A stretch of DNA of 64,000 bases from Atrina japonica (GCA_030159075.1 BROG01000903.1:124001-188000), one strand, 5' to 3'. Numbered from the stretch's first letter, positions 33,620 through 50,690 are shown. The notes: generated by a model not told the origin, from the letters alone. A program made the numbers and translations.

Positions 33620-34030
33620 AGAATGTTCAAATTAAAAAATGACACTTCGATATGTTTTCAGTTAACTATAACACCATGTTTTTGTACTATAGTCGATATT
33701 TTATTACAACCCATTCTGAAAGAAATCATACGTTTTATGCGAGATGATATAGATTTTCTAAGTAAAATACCAACTAATATTAATTCAAATACTATTTTAC
33801 TTAATTTTGTTGTATCGAGTCTTTATTTTAATATTCAAAATTATTCAGGTAGAGAAACATTTTCCTCATTTTACACCATCGCTTTAACGAAGAATTTTTA
33901 ATTGATGCCACTGAATTACAATACGTTCCACTTTGATAATAAATAATATGTACAAATGCTAGGAATTAATTGATGCCATTGAATTACTATTTTCCCACTC
34001 CATGTCATCAGGGCTTACATTACGAGCATG
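33620..34030 (+). mobile_element. Penelope-like element RT fragment (right arm)
   Basis: The frame 33623-33901 contains VDILLQPILKEIIRFMRDDI, then DFLSKIPTNINSNTIL and SSLYFNI. This is the N-terminal part of a Penelope-type RT domain, before the catalytic motifs. It is mirrored by about 31330-31000 and is disrupted after NTFHFDN. Confidence 0.8.
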
Positions 34031-34254
34031 TTATGTTTACTTTATTTAACTTTAAATATGGTATAACGAAATCTTTTTGCCCTTGTAAGCAATGCATGTA
34101 GATGTATATCTTTCGCTGAAAGGCAGACGAAGTATGAACATTATTCATAGTAAACTACAGTGTAACAACTCCCTAGTTTTTAACAGTATTTCGTCTCTTT
34201 AAAAAGTATCTTCAAAAGAATCTTAAATTGCAATTCTATCAATAATATATATAT

Positions 34255-34354
34255 AATATATGTAATTTTATGTGAAAATTGGAAGGAAGAATACATTGGA
34301 TATACCCAGTCACTTAACTAAAGAGTAGCTCTACACAAAAGCAATATAAAGTTA
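34255..34354 (+). mobile_element. Penelope-like GIY-YIG fragment (right arm)
   Basis: Encodes EEYIGYTQSLN followed by a broken continuation, mirroring 27619-27544. The three tandem segments present in the left arm are reduced here to a short AT-rich join near 34215-34260. Confidence 0.75.
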
Positions 34355-34559
34355 CCGGCCTGGCTAAGTCGGTAGCGCGCTCGCCTCTTGATCGTGAGGT
34401 AGTGAGTTCGAATCCAGCCGGCGGCAGGTTGGTTACCTGTCCTTTTGATGAGACAGTAAAATTTGAGGTCCCGTGTCGCAGTAGGTGTTGGCACGTTAAA
34501 GAACTCTTACTGCTCGATGGTGGTAAGTGCCGAGCATAGGCCAAAATTTGAAGCCTATT
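34355..34559 (+). mobile_element. SINE-1 5' part, fused tail to tail with another SINE-1
   Basis: The head TGGCTAAGTCGG, the B-box and half of the body are present. The element stops at GGCCAAAATTTGAAGCC, where an inverted SINE-1 begins at once. Confidence 0.9.
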
Positions 34560-34757
34560 TAATTTTGGCCTATGCTCGGTTTTTACGACCATTGAGCAGT
34601 GAGGGTTCTTTAACGTGCCGACACATACTGTGACATGGGGACTAGGTTTTTACTATATCAGTCAAAAGGACAGGAGACCGACCTGCCGACGACTGGACTC
34701 GAACTAACGACCTTACGATCGAGAGGCGATGGTTACCGACTTAGCCAGGTCAGCTCC
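34560..34757 (-). mobile_element. SINE-1 5' part, inverted partner
   Basis: Minus-strand head and body joined directly to the preceding copy, forming a long potential hairpin. It corresponds to the left-arm copy at 25832-25999, which is 1.25 kb away from its partner there. Confidence 0.9.
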
Positions 34758-34884
34758 ATAATCTCATTTTTTCATTTGGAGAATGTTGAGTAAGTTTTTT
34801 TTATGAATTACGAGACAACTTGTATTTGGAAATGAACATTTGGGTGTGTTATAGAAAATAAATATATATACCTCAGCAATACAC

Positions 34885-35200
34885 AAATTCAGATTGACAA
34901 TGAAATGGCATTGGTAGATCTACCAGGTATAATAATCATGAGAGGTTTAAATTGACAATGAAATGACAGGGTGTATCTATCAGGTATAGAGGTCATGAGA
35001 AGTTTAAATTGACAATGAAATGGCAAGGGTAGATCTATCAGGTATAGAGGTCATGAGTAGTTTAAATTGATAATGAAATGGAAAGGGTGTATCTATCAGG
35101 TATAGAGGTCATGAGAAGTTTAAATTGACAATGAAATGGCAAGGGTAGATCTAGCAGGTAAAGTAGTCATGAGGAATTAAAATTGACCATGAAAACAGAA
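34885..35200. repeat. Minisatellite, about 60 bp unit (right arm)
   Basis: Five units with TTTAAATTGACAATGAAATG, GGTAGATCTA or GGTGTATCTA, then CAGGTATAGAGGTCATGAG. It is more homogeneous than its left-arm counterpart at 25030-25290. Confidence 0.9.
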
Positions 35201-35639
35201 ATGGGTATTATTTTTAAATTGGCGAATCGAATAAATGCAAACTAATAGCAACATGTACATGTGCAGACAATGCTTAATAATGATTGGCGAAATCAAAATA
35301 ACTGCTCAAGGTATCACCTAAAATGTGGGTTTATACATTTTTTAAATTAAATTTATCAATTAAATAAATTGAATATGAGCTTTATGATTAACTGTTATTT
35401 TTCATTTATTTACTTTATTTTGATTAGGTTAATGAAAAATATCAGTGTTAACTGTGGTATCTTTTAATAAGTCAATAAAAATACAGTGCCAGGCCACTAA
35501 TCAAAACCCGATTAATTAATCCCATTTATAATGTAATGATCATTTTCAATTCGTTGTTTGATTATAAACTGATCTCATTTGCTAACAAATGCCAATAAAC
35601 GATGATGCCGTAGTAAAAACTTTTGAACACGTAATATAG
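35201..35639. other. Intergenic, mirrored at 24571-25029, no gene seen
   Basis: AT-rich unique sequence shared by the arms. Confidence 0.5.
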
Positions 35640-36577
35640 ACATGACGTAACAAGTGGGGATTTTCGTCTGAGCTAGGTGTTAGGTCATGAAGAACCTTAT
35701 TTTGTCAAGGAACACTCTGATTCCGATAACAAGTACTATCAAGATGCGGAAGTTTCTAGTGGTTTTTGCGGGAAAATTTTTCCAACCGATTGTCGGCATT
35801 CCAATGGGTACCAATTGTGCACCTCTCTTGGCTGATATATTTTTGTTTTCATAAGAAGCGGAATTTATAGTCTCTGCTCTACAAAGGAAACAAACAGTTA
35901 GCATCTCAGTTCAATTTTACTTACAGGTATATCGACAATGTTCTGTCCATTAAAAAAAATCAGAATTACATCGGCTAGATGTATCCTGTTGAGCTAGAGA
36001 TCAATGAGACTACAGAGAGCAAAACATCTGCTTCTTACGTAGATGTACTCCTATCGATTGGAAAACACGGTCAACTTCACACATCCCTCTACCACAAACG
36101 AGACGATTTCAATTTCCATGTCACAAACTTTCAGTTTCTAAGTAGTAATACCCGTTTCTAAGTAGTAATAGTCCATCTTCTACTGCCTATGGCGTTTTGA
36201 TTTACAACTTATATGTTTTGCCAGGGTATGTTCTTCTTATGAATGTTACATTCTGAGGGCTAAACGACTAACCAATAAACTACTTACATATGGTTACGTT
36301 GTTAAACGCTTGGAGTCGTTGTTTAAGAACTTTTATGGTCGATACGGGGCTCTTGTTAAACATTATGAAGTCCTCCTCTCAGACATATTAGATAGTATTT
36401 TGGATTACGACCACAGACAGTGACTCTGTTTCAACAATTATTCTTTTCACCGAACTTGACCTCCTCACCAAACTTGACCTTTTTACCGAATTTGACCCGC
36501 TCATCGAGCTAGATTTCTACGGAACATTTGCGACAGGTGTGGCATGCCAGCAGAAGACGCTGACACCTTCCGGACAC
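35640..36577 (+). mobile_element. Reverse-transcriptase element relic C (right arm)
   Basis: Plus-strand mirror of 23519-24570. The motifs FQPIVGIPMGTN, YIDNVLSIK and DKRDDFNFHVTNF-like HKRDDFNFHVTNFQF are split by stops and a duplicated TTTCTAAGTAGTAATA step near 36135-36175. Its 3' tail is interrupted by the DNA transposon at 36581 and resumes at 38953-39075. Confidence 0.83.
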
Positions 36578-36580
36578 CTG

Positions 36581-38949
36581 CAGCCCTTTTCACAAAAAAT
36601 CTTAAGATAACTTTTACTCTTAAGAGTAAAATTAAGATTGTTATGGTTTTCATGAAAAATCTTAAGTGAATCTTAAGATAAAAATATGTCGTAACTTTAA
36701 GAGAGCTATCACCCACACTTAAGAGAAATTTTTACTCTTAAGATTTTATCAATATAATCGTAAGTGTCTCCATAGAAAAAAAAGATGATCTGATGATTAA
36801 CAGAATAGCTATTCGCAGAGAACGTATTTTTGACAATAAAATGTGAGTATAGATAGATCGACGAGTCACTAAATATTGACCAGCCGTTAGGTTTTTCCGA
36901 GGCACTGCATCGTGAACTTAACAGACACAACAAGAGATTTAATTGAAAGGCACACAGAAAATATCATGCAATTCCTCCCCATATCCTGAGGGCATTTTGT
37001 ATTTAGTAGGTTAATAAATCTAGGACTAGATCGATTACTTTGTGTTGAAACTACAAAAGATCTAGGCTACCATATTGTACTGTCCTCGTCACATAATCCG
37101 TGAATCAGATTAGTCTAGGCCTATATCGTTGTCATGATATGATAACATATGCATACCTTTTGTAATCCTTTAATAGATCTACAATGATAGATTAAAATTT
37201 GCTAGCCCTGCCACTATTGTTTACATCTGTACCAAATCCTAGCGTTCTTAAAGTCACGCACTCTGACGTCATGTAACAGGTCGATCCAAGCTGATAAGGG
37301 GTGTTTCAAATGAAGTCGAGTTTACTAGATCTATCATCATCTTTAAATTGCATCGGCGGATTTAGAGGGACGGTAGGGCTCTCAAAGCTTAGTTAAAAAT
37401 AAAAAAAATCCTTGAGACTACTTGGTCGAATTTCTGCTCCGATTTTAATATACATTTAACATTGCACTTTTTTGCTGAATCAGTTATCTTCTTTTGAGAA
37501 CGATATTAGCGGATTATCAGACAAAGGCCATATTGTCGCGTCTGAATGTAGAAAAAGGCGTCTATGGACTTTAAATTTCATTTTTTTCTGGAAGCGTAAA
37601 CCCCGATCCCCATACGAAATGCGATCCCTATAGTTGACAAAATAGGTGTAAAACCTTCAATTTCTCTAGATTCCTAAAAAAACACAGAATTGTCCCGACT
37701 CGCTCCGTTCAGCAACAATATCAAGACTTATGCCCCCCTTTTAAATTCTCGGTTTAGCTCTGGTGAGATATACATGATATAAAAGTTGTACACGACATTT
37801 TTTAAAAAGTAATAATCTCATGTCACCATCGGCACCACTTTTACAAATTTTCTATATCCGCTAATGCGATGTGATACTTTGAAGGACAAACAGATCATAA
37901 TTTAGTGTCTAAAAACTTCAAAACTTGTAAAACTACACCATCTCCAGGGAAGGATACCCTATAGGACCGTTTGCTGTGAAAATAATCCCTTTGAGATTAA
38001 CAATGGGACACCGAACTTGTCGTTAGATCCAGTCTGGAAGCTTACGAATTTCCAGCTTTATTTTTTTCAAAGGTGCGTGACCCATAGTCTCAAATGAAAT
38101 ATTGCTTCACAATTTATTCAAAAATTTTAAACCTAAAACATCCTCACTAAGGCTTGTATTCTATAACAATTTAGTATAATCGTGTATCTAAATGAATATG
38201 TAAAATAAATGTAAAAAACCAAATTTTATGAAATACAATTAGATCTAAAAATATAAACACACGATATCGTATAAATAATTTACTACTAGGTATTTCACGA
38301 AGGACGTACTGTTTATATTGTAAACAATTTTAAATTGGGTAAAAGTTCAATGATAAATTTAAAATTTATGAATTTAAAAGTGAACACCTGGCAGTATGAA
38401 TATCTAAAACGCAAACGTGAAGCCTACTCAACACACACACATTTAAATTACGAAATAGAATTAAAATGTTAATAAACAAAAACATAGCCTATAAACATAT
38501 AATTTACTGATGCCGTATAGATCTAGATAACATAAATACATGTAAAACACAAACAAATACGCTAGTATTGTGTAATTTCAAAAGGCTGGAGTAAAAAATA
38601 AGTAGAGCTTTGTGAAACTTTATTTAATCATTATTCAAACTTGATTGAATTTCATTTACACCAAAAATATTTTTTTTTCTGGATTATATTCAGTGCAAAT
38701 ACATCAACTAAAATACATGTGACGCCTTACCGGAAATATTGTATGCGCATGCGAATCGAAAGTGAAACGTCGTTGCTATCCTTACTTTAATCGTAAGAGA
38801 AAAACTTAAGATTTTATCTTACGATTAAATCTTAAGAGAAAAAATTAAATCTTACGATAGCTTTTATGAAAATGACTTAAGATTTATCTTACGATACTCG
38901 TAAGATTTTATCTTAAGAATAATCTTAAGATTTTTTGTGAAAAGGGCTG
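36581..38949. mobile_element. 2.37 kb DNA transposon with terminal inverted repeats and CTG target duplication
   Basis: The ends are CAGCCCTTTTCAC and its reverse complement GTGAAAAGGGCTG, and the inverted similarity continues through AAAAAATCTTAAGAT. Target duplications CTG lie at 36578-36580 and 38950-38952. The left arm has the empty site CACCTGGTCA (reverse complement at about 23658-23667). Subterminal regions are full of CTTAAG and TCTTACGAT steps in both orientations. A 3 bp CTG duplication is compatible with PIF/Harbinger-type elements, whose targets are often TWA or CWG. No transposase frame is visible (the longest is 74 codons at 36709-36933), so it is a non-autonomous element or the remains of one. 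Confidence 0.88.
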
Positions 38950-39807
38950 CTGGTCTTATCCCGTTTGGAATTCGTAATTGTTCTTCATGTTGAAACAATT
39001 TGCACATCTAATTCGTCGTGTTATAATTGATTTGAGTTTTGATTATTGATTGGTACTTCTTCAATTTTACCTTTTACAACGCCGTATCGATGCTAAACAA
39101 AATGGCTCTGCTCAGACTTGTTCTGTCTCGACTAAAAACAGGCGATATTTTGTTTTGATGGACTGAGTTTAAGTAGTCGAAAAGCAATGGAAATGTTTAA
39201 TGTATCCACTATCTAGGTCAACAATTTAAAAGTTTTAAAAAGATTCAGTGACACTGGAGATACAGTAGAGAAATTGAACTTTGAAGCGAGTGTGCTGCCT
39301 AGCTCTATCGATAAATTTGGCATGGTCTTTCAGGCATCAAGTGATTTAATTCAAACCAAACCACAGGGTCGCAGGAATCATTTTAAAGCGTAATATTTTC
39401 CTCCATGCAGTTTTTATTGAGCATATTACGCTCTAAACAAATTTCGAGTTCCTGTGTCAAAAGGTGGTTTGTTTACATTTCACAAGCCGTAGTCGTAGAC
39501 TAGCCTACATTTACAAAACATAGGGCATAACGAAACTTACCTCAAAAATGTAATAAACAGAATATTTGACAATTGTTTCTATTTATGAAAAATACGGAAA
39601 AACACTCAAATTTCACAAATTTTCGGCCACTTGACCTTTATCAAGTGAAAGACAACATTATGTATATCAGTTATATAGTATTATTCTGCACAATACAAAG
39701 CACCAGTGCAAATGATACTGATACTTCCATTTAGACATTTAGTTTTTATTTATGTTAATTACATTTCAAAAACATATAATATATACATAACACACACATA
39801 TATATAT

Positions 39808-39977
39808 GCTAAGATTTCGGCTATACTTTTAGAGATATTATTTGGTCTTGTATAATACGACTTTCTCTTTAGGAAATACACATAAATATTAAATTGGAGC
39901 TCAACTGATGACGTCAAATTGACAGAAACGATATCGTCTTGAGCATTATAAATTTGGTAGGATGTTTATAATATTTA
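39808..39977 (-). repeat. Dispersed module, long copy
   Basis: Minus-strand match to 2720-2900 and to the neighbouring copy at 40155-40327. It contains GCTCAAGACGATATCGTTTC and CATCAGTTGAGCTCCAATTT. Confidence 0.8.
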
Positions 39978-40154
39978 TAACCACTAGGTCGTTGCCACTG
40001 CTGGTGGACCGTTTGAGTCCCCAAGGGTATACATAAACCTAGTACCTGGTATTTCGGTACCAGCTGTTCATCTTATACTAAAGTAATGTTTGGCACTGTT
40101 AACACCATGTAAATTCAAAAATGTTTTCTTAAGCTAAGATTTTTTACAGTGGTT

Positions 40155-40421
<267 letters not shown>

Positions 40422-41502
40422 GGACCAAGATAAATTGAAATCGAAGGGGAATTATTTTTGTCTTTGAAATTAACAATTCTTTCAAAGTAACCAGATAAAT
40501 GGTCGGGGAAATAAAATAATATTAAAGGGGTTTTGACTGCGTTTTTATTCACTTTACTACTTAGATTGATGTACAATATCAATTCCAAAATTTTGTAAAC
40601 ATTGCTCGAGAAACCCACAGTTTGGCCCTTTTTTCACTTGTGATTGAATTTCTCACCCTTACTATTCCTATATGTATACCACATTTGACCTGACCTTATT
40701 TTCACAAAACATATAGGAATATAAGATTTTGTATGTCTGTGTATAGCTCTTTTTTGTTGTTGTTAATAAAGTACAAATAGTAAAAGTAGACATAATCGAA
40801 TATTTTTTTTTTTTTGGTAAACACAGATGACGCCCCTTAACATAAAGCAGGATTTCGATGTAACAATGTTCAATATAGTATGTGGCATGTGTAGTTGAGT
40901 ATACGTATACTACAAAATACAAGTTTTTTTCATATCTGATACAGGAGCCAACACGGTCCCTTTATCGCATTCCCTGTGTCAGCCTTCCCTTTATCACACC
41001 CTTTTAAACCTTTATCGCACCCCATTTGGAAGCTTGTTGCATTTTTTTTATTCGGAACATCTCGATTGTTTTCATCTTCAGGCAAAAACCTTCTGTTTTG
41101 CAGAAACGCAAAGCTAATCACATTTATGTATCATCAGTGACATATTATACCTCATTGTGAAGAATTTTAAAGATTGTTGAATGAAAATGTGAATAAATGA
41201 TTTGATTTACTAAACATTCGATTTAATAAGTATAAAAATATTTCACATATAAATAAAATATATGTTAAAAGCACAACAAATAGTTGTGCATTTCGTATTT
41301 ATAGATACAAGTACATACAGAAGGCTATTCCCTTCAAATTTTACAATTTATATATAATACAAATTATGTAAGCAAAGTATCTTGACAAGGCTAGTTTTAA
41401 GTTACATGTAAACAGAGTGCATAATCGTGATAACATATATTGTATCGGTAAAAGTTTTCAAGTTACTAAGTATTTGCCTATTTAGCTGTAAGGTTTTAAA
41501 CA

Positions 41503-41636
<134 letters not shown>

Positions 41637-41739
41637 GATACCAGTTTTTGAATTTTCAATTTTGCGAGCCTCTGGCGAGCAAAAGTGAAAAAATCATAAT
41701 GAGTATCATAAATGTGATATGAATGGGAACTAGTGACAG

Positions 41740-42925
41740 ATTCTTTATATTTTATGATCAAACATATGCAACACTAAATGCCTTTTCAGATGACTTGGAT
41801 TAGAATATATATTCTCCTTTCTGTCGAGTGGACCAAATTGATCCAAATATGTAAAGCACTTGCCCAGAAATAAATGCTCAAAGCATATTGTAAATATTGC
41901 ATATATAAAAAAAATCTCAGATAAAGTATAAATCTTTAGGATGTCCAGGATAAAGGTACAAATCTTGGGAAAATGGACAAACACGGACCCCTTGAAACCA
42001 AAAGGTGGGATCAGGTGTGGCGGAGGATGAGCATCCCCTGTGCAACGGTCACACCCGTTGTGAGTCCACAGTCAAGTCCAAAGGAAATACATGAGGTGCA
42101 AATCCTCGTCACAATTGGTACAGACGTCTCAACAACCGCCAACGAAAAGGCAACTTAGTTCAACAGAGTAATCGCAACATGACTATAGTACCGACCGTAA
42201 AATTTGCGGAACGTTGACAACAAACGCGGTTTGCGATATCCATGTGTCAATAATTTGTCACTGAGTAGATTATCTCTTTATATAAAATGTTCATATGGTG
42301 AACACGCCCTGGCATATCGGATCATTTGTGATTTGTGGGATATCACTACTTAAATATGGAAAATGTACGATGGGAAAGCCGAAATCGCTGCGTTTGTTGT
42401 ATAGTACATGTATTTGGGACAATAAAGGGACAAAATTGGTTCCCATAGGAATGCCAACAGTTTGTTAAAAGACCACGTCTCCGAACATTTAAATATATTG
42501 TCTATTAGAAGTTCAAGCATGTTTTTTATATCAACTTCAGTGTATTTATGTGTAGAATCTGAGTGCTGTGGGACAAAATAAGTGTCATGATAACCAATTA
42601 CTAGATATTTTGGGTAACACCTTTAGTGAAAAAAAACAGTTGTCTATGATGCTAAAATATCTTTCTTTTATTTTTTTAGTGGAATTGTTGCGTAAAGAGT
42701 AGAATAGTATGTTTTAATACTGTGAATTTGAAAAAGTTTTGTAGAATTTTTAAGTATCCACATTTAATTTACACCGTTTCTGGAATAAGCAACTTTACAG
42801 TATTGCTGAAGCTTCTCCTTAACAGCTGTCAATATCTTGGTAAAGAGTAAAGATCAAGTTTTGGTAGAACATTTGCTGGATCCTATTACGTACCTCTGCT
42901 TATATAGGGTTATAAAAGTGCATAA
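41740..42925 (-). mobile_element. Reverse-transcriptase element relic B (right arm)
   Basis: Minus-strand mirror of 22320-23420. The 3' tail at 42170-41940 includes the TGGACAAACACGGACC block on the plus strand. The RT core is partly deleted near 42405, where the YIDD region is missing, so this copy is shorter than its partner. Confidence 0.83.
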
Positions 42926-42932
42926 AACACAG

Positions 42933-43043
<111 letters not shown>

Positions 43044-43092
43044 AATCTATTCTATATATATATATCAAATCTATTATATATATATATATATA

Positions 43093-43151
43093 GAGAGAGA
43101 GAGACAGACAGAGAGAGAGAGACAAAGAGAGAGAGAGACAGAGAGAGAGAG
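43093..43151. repeat. (GA)n-rich tract
   Basis: Interrupted GA and GACA runs. The Arg/Glu frame here is an artefact. Confidence 0.95.
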
Positions 43152-43500
43152 ATTCTTATTCGCCAGCTCAACCTAATATTAAAATGATTATCAACACCAC
43201 TCAACACCCATATCGCTAGAGTCTCTCACCATTTGATTTTATTATTCTATATTTCTATATTACACAACATCGAGTATGAAAAACACATACTATCCTAGTG
43301 TATCACAGGTTCATGTACATAAACATACAAATACATCTTACATATCACTTCACACATGTGCAGCAACGTGAACAATGAATAGCAGTATGTGCAGGTATTC
43401 ATGGATTAAAACCATTTATGCTATACGAAATCTTATTATTCAATTAGTCCTTATGTAAGGCAAAATATTTTCGAGCACATTATTCTGGTGTCTCATTATA
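43152..43500. other. Distal upstream region of TRIM B (right), no gene seen
   Basis: Mirror of about 21880-22230. It includes CAACACCACTCAACACCC and ATGAATAGCAGTATGTGCAG. Confidence 0.5.
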
Positions 43501-43738
43501 TATTTTAATTGTGGAATATGAGCGTCAAACCGCTGTATGCAATAGAAGCGTCATTACATGAAAAAAAATCCCAATTCAGACTTGACTTGACTTGGATCCA
43601 ACACTTGTCACAGTCACGTGTTTGCATGTCATGTTGCACGTTCTCTCACGGAATAGGTTTAAACAGTCGTTTAAGATATGTAGCCATTTTACTAATGTAG
43701 TGTTGTACATGTAAACCATATCAATCTTATGTTTGCAG
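43501..43738 (+). promoter_or_regulatory. Conserved block upstream of TRIM B (right)
   Basis: E-box CACGTG (43615-43620), TTTGCATG, TTCTCTCAC, ATTTTACTAATGTAGTG and an acceptor-like TTATGTTTGCAG at the end, as upstream of the other three TRIM genes. Confidence 0.45.
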
Positions 43739-43757
43739 ATGACCATCGAAGAAATTC

Positions 43758-47352
<3,595 letters not shown>

Positions 47353-48500
47353 CGAACAACGATTGATCTTTATTATAAGATATGCTGACATTAACTGAAC
47401 GTCCAAGTTTAAATTCTCTATGCCAACTGCCGACTTCATTTTCTGTAAATATATGTGGAATTGTCAATACAAAAATGAATAAAACGTAACAAACATTTTT
47501 CAAAAGAAATAATTTTCCAGACAAATGTTTAAATTGCTTCATAGTTATGCGACGCAAAACCATATAAAAATAAGCTATTTAACGATTTGAACTCTATTAT
47601 CAGTTTACATACCACATACTCTACACTTAATTCATAGTTATATTTTTATTAACATATCCTAACTGCTATGGCATTGTTAGAAAATAGGAACTAAATTAAT
47701 CAAATAGGCATTAGCTCTGTTTACCAACAAAAAATATTTTCTACTTGTACTCGATGTACCATAACACATAAGAGCTATACACAGATAAAAAATCTTATAT
47801 TCTTCTATATTCTGTGACAAAAGCACAGATCAAGTTACTATATAATAATAAGGTTGAATTTATCAACTGCAAGTGTATAACTTACCAAAGTTGGTTTCTC
47901 AAGCGATTTTCACAAAAATGTAAAGGACCTAAGAATTTGTATGCTTGTATATATATCTTTTGTTGCATATTAATCTAATTGGTAAAAATCGAAAGACAAT
48001 TTTGAGAAAAAAACCGTTAATCAACCTTTAATATTTGATGTTTTTGATATTTGTTAAAATACATATATTTTTATTACATCTACATGTGCAAATTTAATGA
48101 AAAATAAGGATCAAATTCTAGGTCTACATTCATGTAGCATAGATAATTAAACGTCTGTCTATGCAAACGTATGCAATAATTATGGATTAAAATTATTAGT
48201 TTCTTACATTTGACAAATACATGTACATAGATTTTGTTAGGTGTTATTGTCAGATGTTAAATGTTTCTGTATAATGACAGTCGTTCTTGTCATTTAACAT
48301 ATATTCTAATGTGTTTGTAAGCTTGTTGACATTAGTTACGATAGAGGGTATCAAACGGGGGAAAAGGGTAATTGTATATTGGTTGTCTATTGCACGTTGC
48401 AAATAGTCATACGTGAAATAGTTTTTGACCGATAGTAAATTTGTATTGTAAAGTAATTCTAAGGCTTGGACAGGAACTGTTCACACGAATTTTCTGTCTT
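47353..48500. other. 3' flank of TRIM B (right), mirrored at 16860-18182, no gene seen
   Basis: Unique AT-rich DNA with long stretches near-identical to the other arm. Open frames at 47270-47563 overlap the TRIM 3' end and are not real. Confidence 0.5.
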
Positions 48501-48509
48501 CCCTCCCAC

Positions 48510-48578
<69 letters not shown>

Positions 48579-48581
48579 TAT

Positions 48582-48626
<45 letters not shown>
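48510..48626. repeat. (CA)n then (TA)n microsatellite
   Basis: About 32 CA units, a short linker, then about 22 TA units. The left arm has only the AT run (16777-16858). Confidence 0.97.
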
Positions 48627-48628
<2 letters not shown>

Positions 48629-48954
48629 GAAATGAACCGATCTATATGAGTTTCTTTGTTTACTGTTTATTAATTATGTAATATTTCTAAATAAATCCGA
48701 TCGCTTCGCTTCCTATCCAATAATTGCGTTGTTTGTTTTATAAATGATTTATGTTCTTTTGAGTAAAACAAAATAAGAACATGAATGAAGTATTTGGCAA
48801 GGGTCTTAATTGATTCGTCCAGTATATAAGAAAGTAGACAAACAGGTATACTCTTGACAGCGACATACAGATATGGAATGGTCTAGTTGTAGAACGTTCC
48901 ACTCGCAAGTGAATTGCCCCTGGTTCATTTCCCAATAACCGGTTATACTTGATT

Positions 48955-49125
48955 TTTATTTTTTATTCAATGTTTTACGCCACACTCAACAATTTATCAG
49001 TTACATGATAGTGGTCAGTTTTTAATGGTGGAGGAGAGAACCCGGCTATACCTCGGAAGAAACCAATGGCCTTCTGCAAGTAAACTGGCAAACTTTCTCA
49101 CAAAAATTAGAATGGACACAAAAAG
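48955..49125 (-). mobile_element. Degenerate SINE-2 body
   Basis: Steps such as TTTTACGCCACACTCAAC, GGTGGAGGAGAGAACCCGG and CAAGTAAACTGGCAAACTTT keep the SINE-2 order. The tRNA-like head is lost. Confidence 0.75.
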
Positions 49126-49372
49126 TGAGCAAAGTAAGATATGACCGGTGCGTCGTCGCAAGGGGTTGGTACGTCAGAATCTATATTTTTATGTATGAGA
49201 TACTCATTAAAATTGTAATATATGAATAATGTCGCTCCCTGATCTCAGTTTAACAACTACCATCTAATTTTCCACTCTACAATAAATGAAATATGACGAC
49301 CATCACAGCGACACTAAAACAGCGACTATGCAAAGTGTTCGACACTTTCCTTGTTGGATAATAGTTGTTGTT

Positions 49373-49545
49373 CTATTGTTGTTTAACGTCCAACTCAAGA
49401 AACTTTCACTCATATGGAGAAATTATCAAATGCCGGTGAAGGGCTTCCAATTACGTCCTATGTGCGGCATTTACGGCCATTTACCTGTGTCGGGACACCT
49501 ACTGTGACACGGGACTTCGTTTTTACTTATCCGAAGAACAGGGTG
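49373..49545 (-). mobile_element. Truncated SINE-1
   Basis: Only the 3' half remains (TTGTTGTTTAACGTCCAACT, AAATGCCGGTGAAGGGCTTC, GACACCTACTGTGACACGGG). The tRNA-like head is missing. Confidence 0.85.
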
Positions 49546-49872
49546 TTAATTACAAATGATAATATTAATGGTGAAATTATACCGTTGAAGTTTTATTCTT
49601 GCTGTTCTGTTTACATACCCTTTTGCTACTTTTTTGTTATTGTTTTATGTGGAAAGTATTATTTATACAATGCCGTGTGTATTGTTTTGAAAACGTGTTC
49701 TAAGCGTTTAGTAGAACACGGAAATATATCTTGCTTCAGTGATTTAGTAAATATAGTACACAATGTCCTTGACGTTTTTATAGGACGTTATACTTGACGA
49801 CAAATACAGATATGCTTTGACATTATACATTACTTATAGTGAGCTTGAGAGGAATGTACATATGTGCGCGTG

Positions 49873-49930
49873 TATGTATGTATGTATGTATGTATGTATG
49901 TATGTATGTATGTATGTATGTATGTATGTA
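49873..49930. repeat. (TATG)n microsatellite
   Basis: About 14 uninterrupted TATG units. Confidence 0.98.
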
Positions 49931-50587
49931 TTTAATGTATGCAAAAAGCGAATTTTGACTATGCTGTCGTGGCTATCACTAGCTCAATCCGCCATGTTAA
50001 CAAATTGTAATGTGTTTATCAATATGTATCCTTGGACATAAGAGATAAGAGATTAAACATTAATTAAAAATTTATGATTCTAATTCAAAAATGGTATCAT
50101 TTATCATGTTTTTCAAAAACCAGTGCCTATCAACGAGTGTGTATTTTACAACATTGTGCCTTGTTTATAATTCATTTCATAAATTTTTTACCAGATACCG
50201 TCACTTTCTTGCCGTCGAATGAAATAATTTATACAAAGATTGAATTAAAATATGAGTTATATATATGTAACATAAGAACGTTCAGATACCAAAGGTTTGA
50301 GCACTAATAAGTCCAGAACACACATTCATGTATTATGGAAATCAATTATTTTCACCACAACTGCAGTTATCATTGGATAAAGACGGGAAAATTAGATGTG
50401 AGATCAGTTGTCACGAATCAGTATGGATCCCTTATTTTATCTGTTAAAGACGCCATAATTCTTTTTTGTACCTTAGTCAAATAGAAAAAAACATAAAAAT
50501 AACTAAATTCATATTCATCTATACTTAAAGGATTGCATTTTGAAATTATAAATATCAAATTACGAAATGTATTTTATGCCAACGATA

Positions 50588-50655
50588 TCTAATTGACAGA
50601 AACAATCGTCTTGAGCATTGTAACTTTTGTATTATGTTTAAAATATTTACATTAA
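50588..50655 (-). repeat. Dispersed module, short copy
   Basis: Minus-strand reading gives ACAATGCTCAAGACGATTG and TTTCTGTCAATTAGATATCG. Its length is close to the 62 bp insertion at 7261-7322. Confidence 0.7.
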
Positions 50656-50690
50656 TCACAATAGCCGCACAATTATTCAAGTGTTTAGAA

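Larger units (their letters stand above)
48930..50690. other. Right-arm-only block of repeats
   Basis: At the left-arm point near 16475 the flanking sequences are joined. The block holds a degenerate SINE-2 (48955-49125, minus), a truncated SINE-1 (49373-49545, minus), a (TATG)n run (49873-49930) and a dispersed module (50588-50655). Open frames at 49414-50307 show no family resemblance that I recognise. Confidence 0.6.

Noticed and set aside
36709..36933. Transposase remnant inside the DNA transposon
   Set aside because: The 74-codon frame has no recognisable DDE or Myb-like motif.
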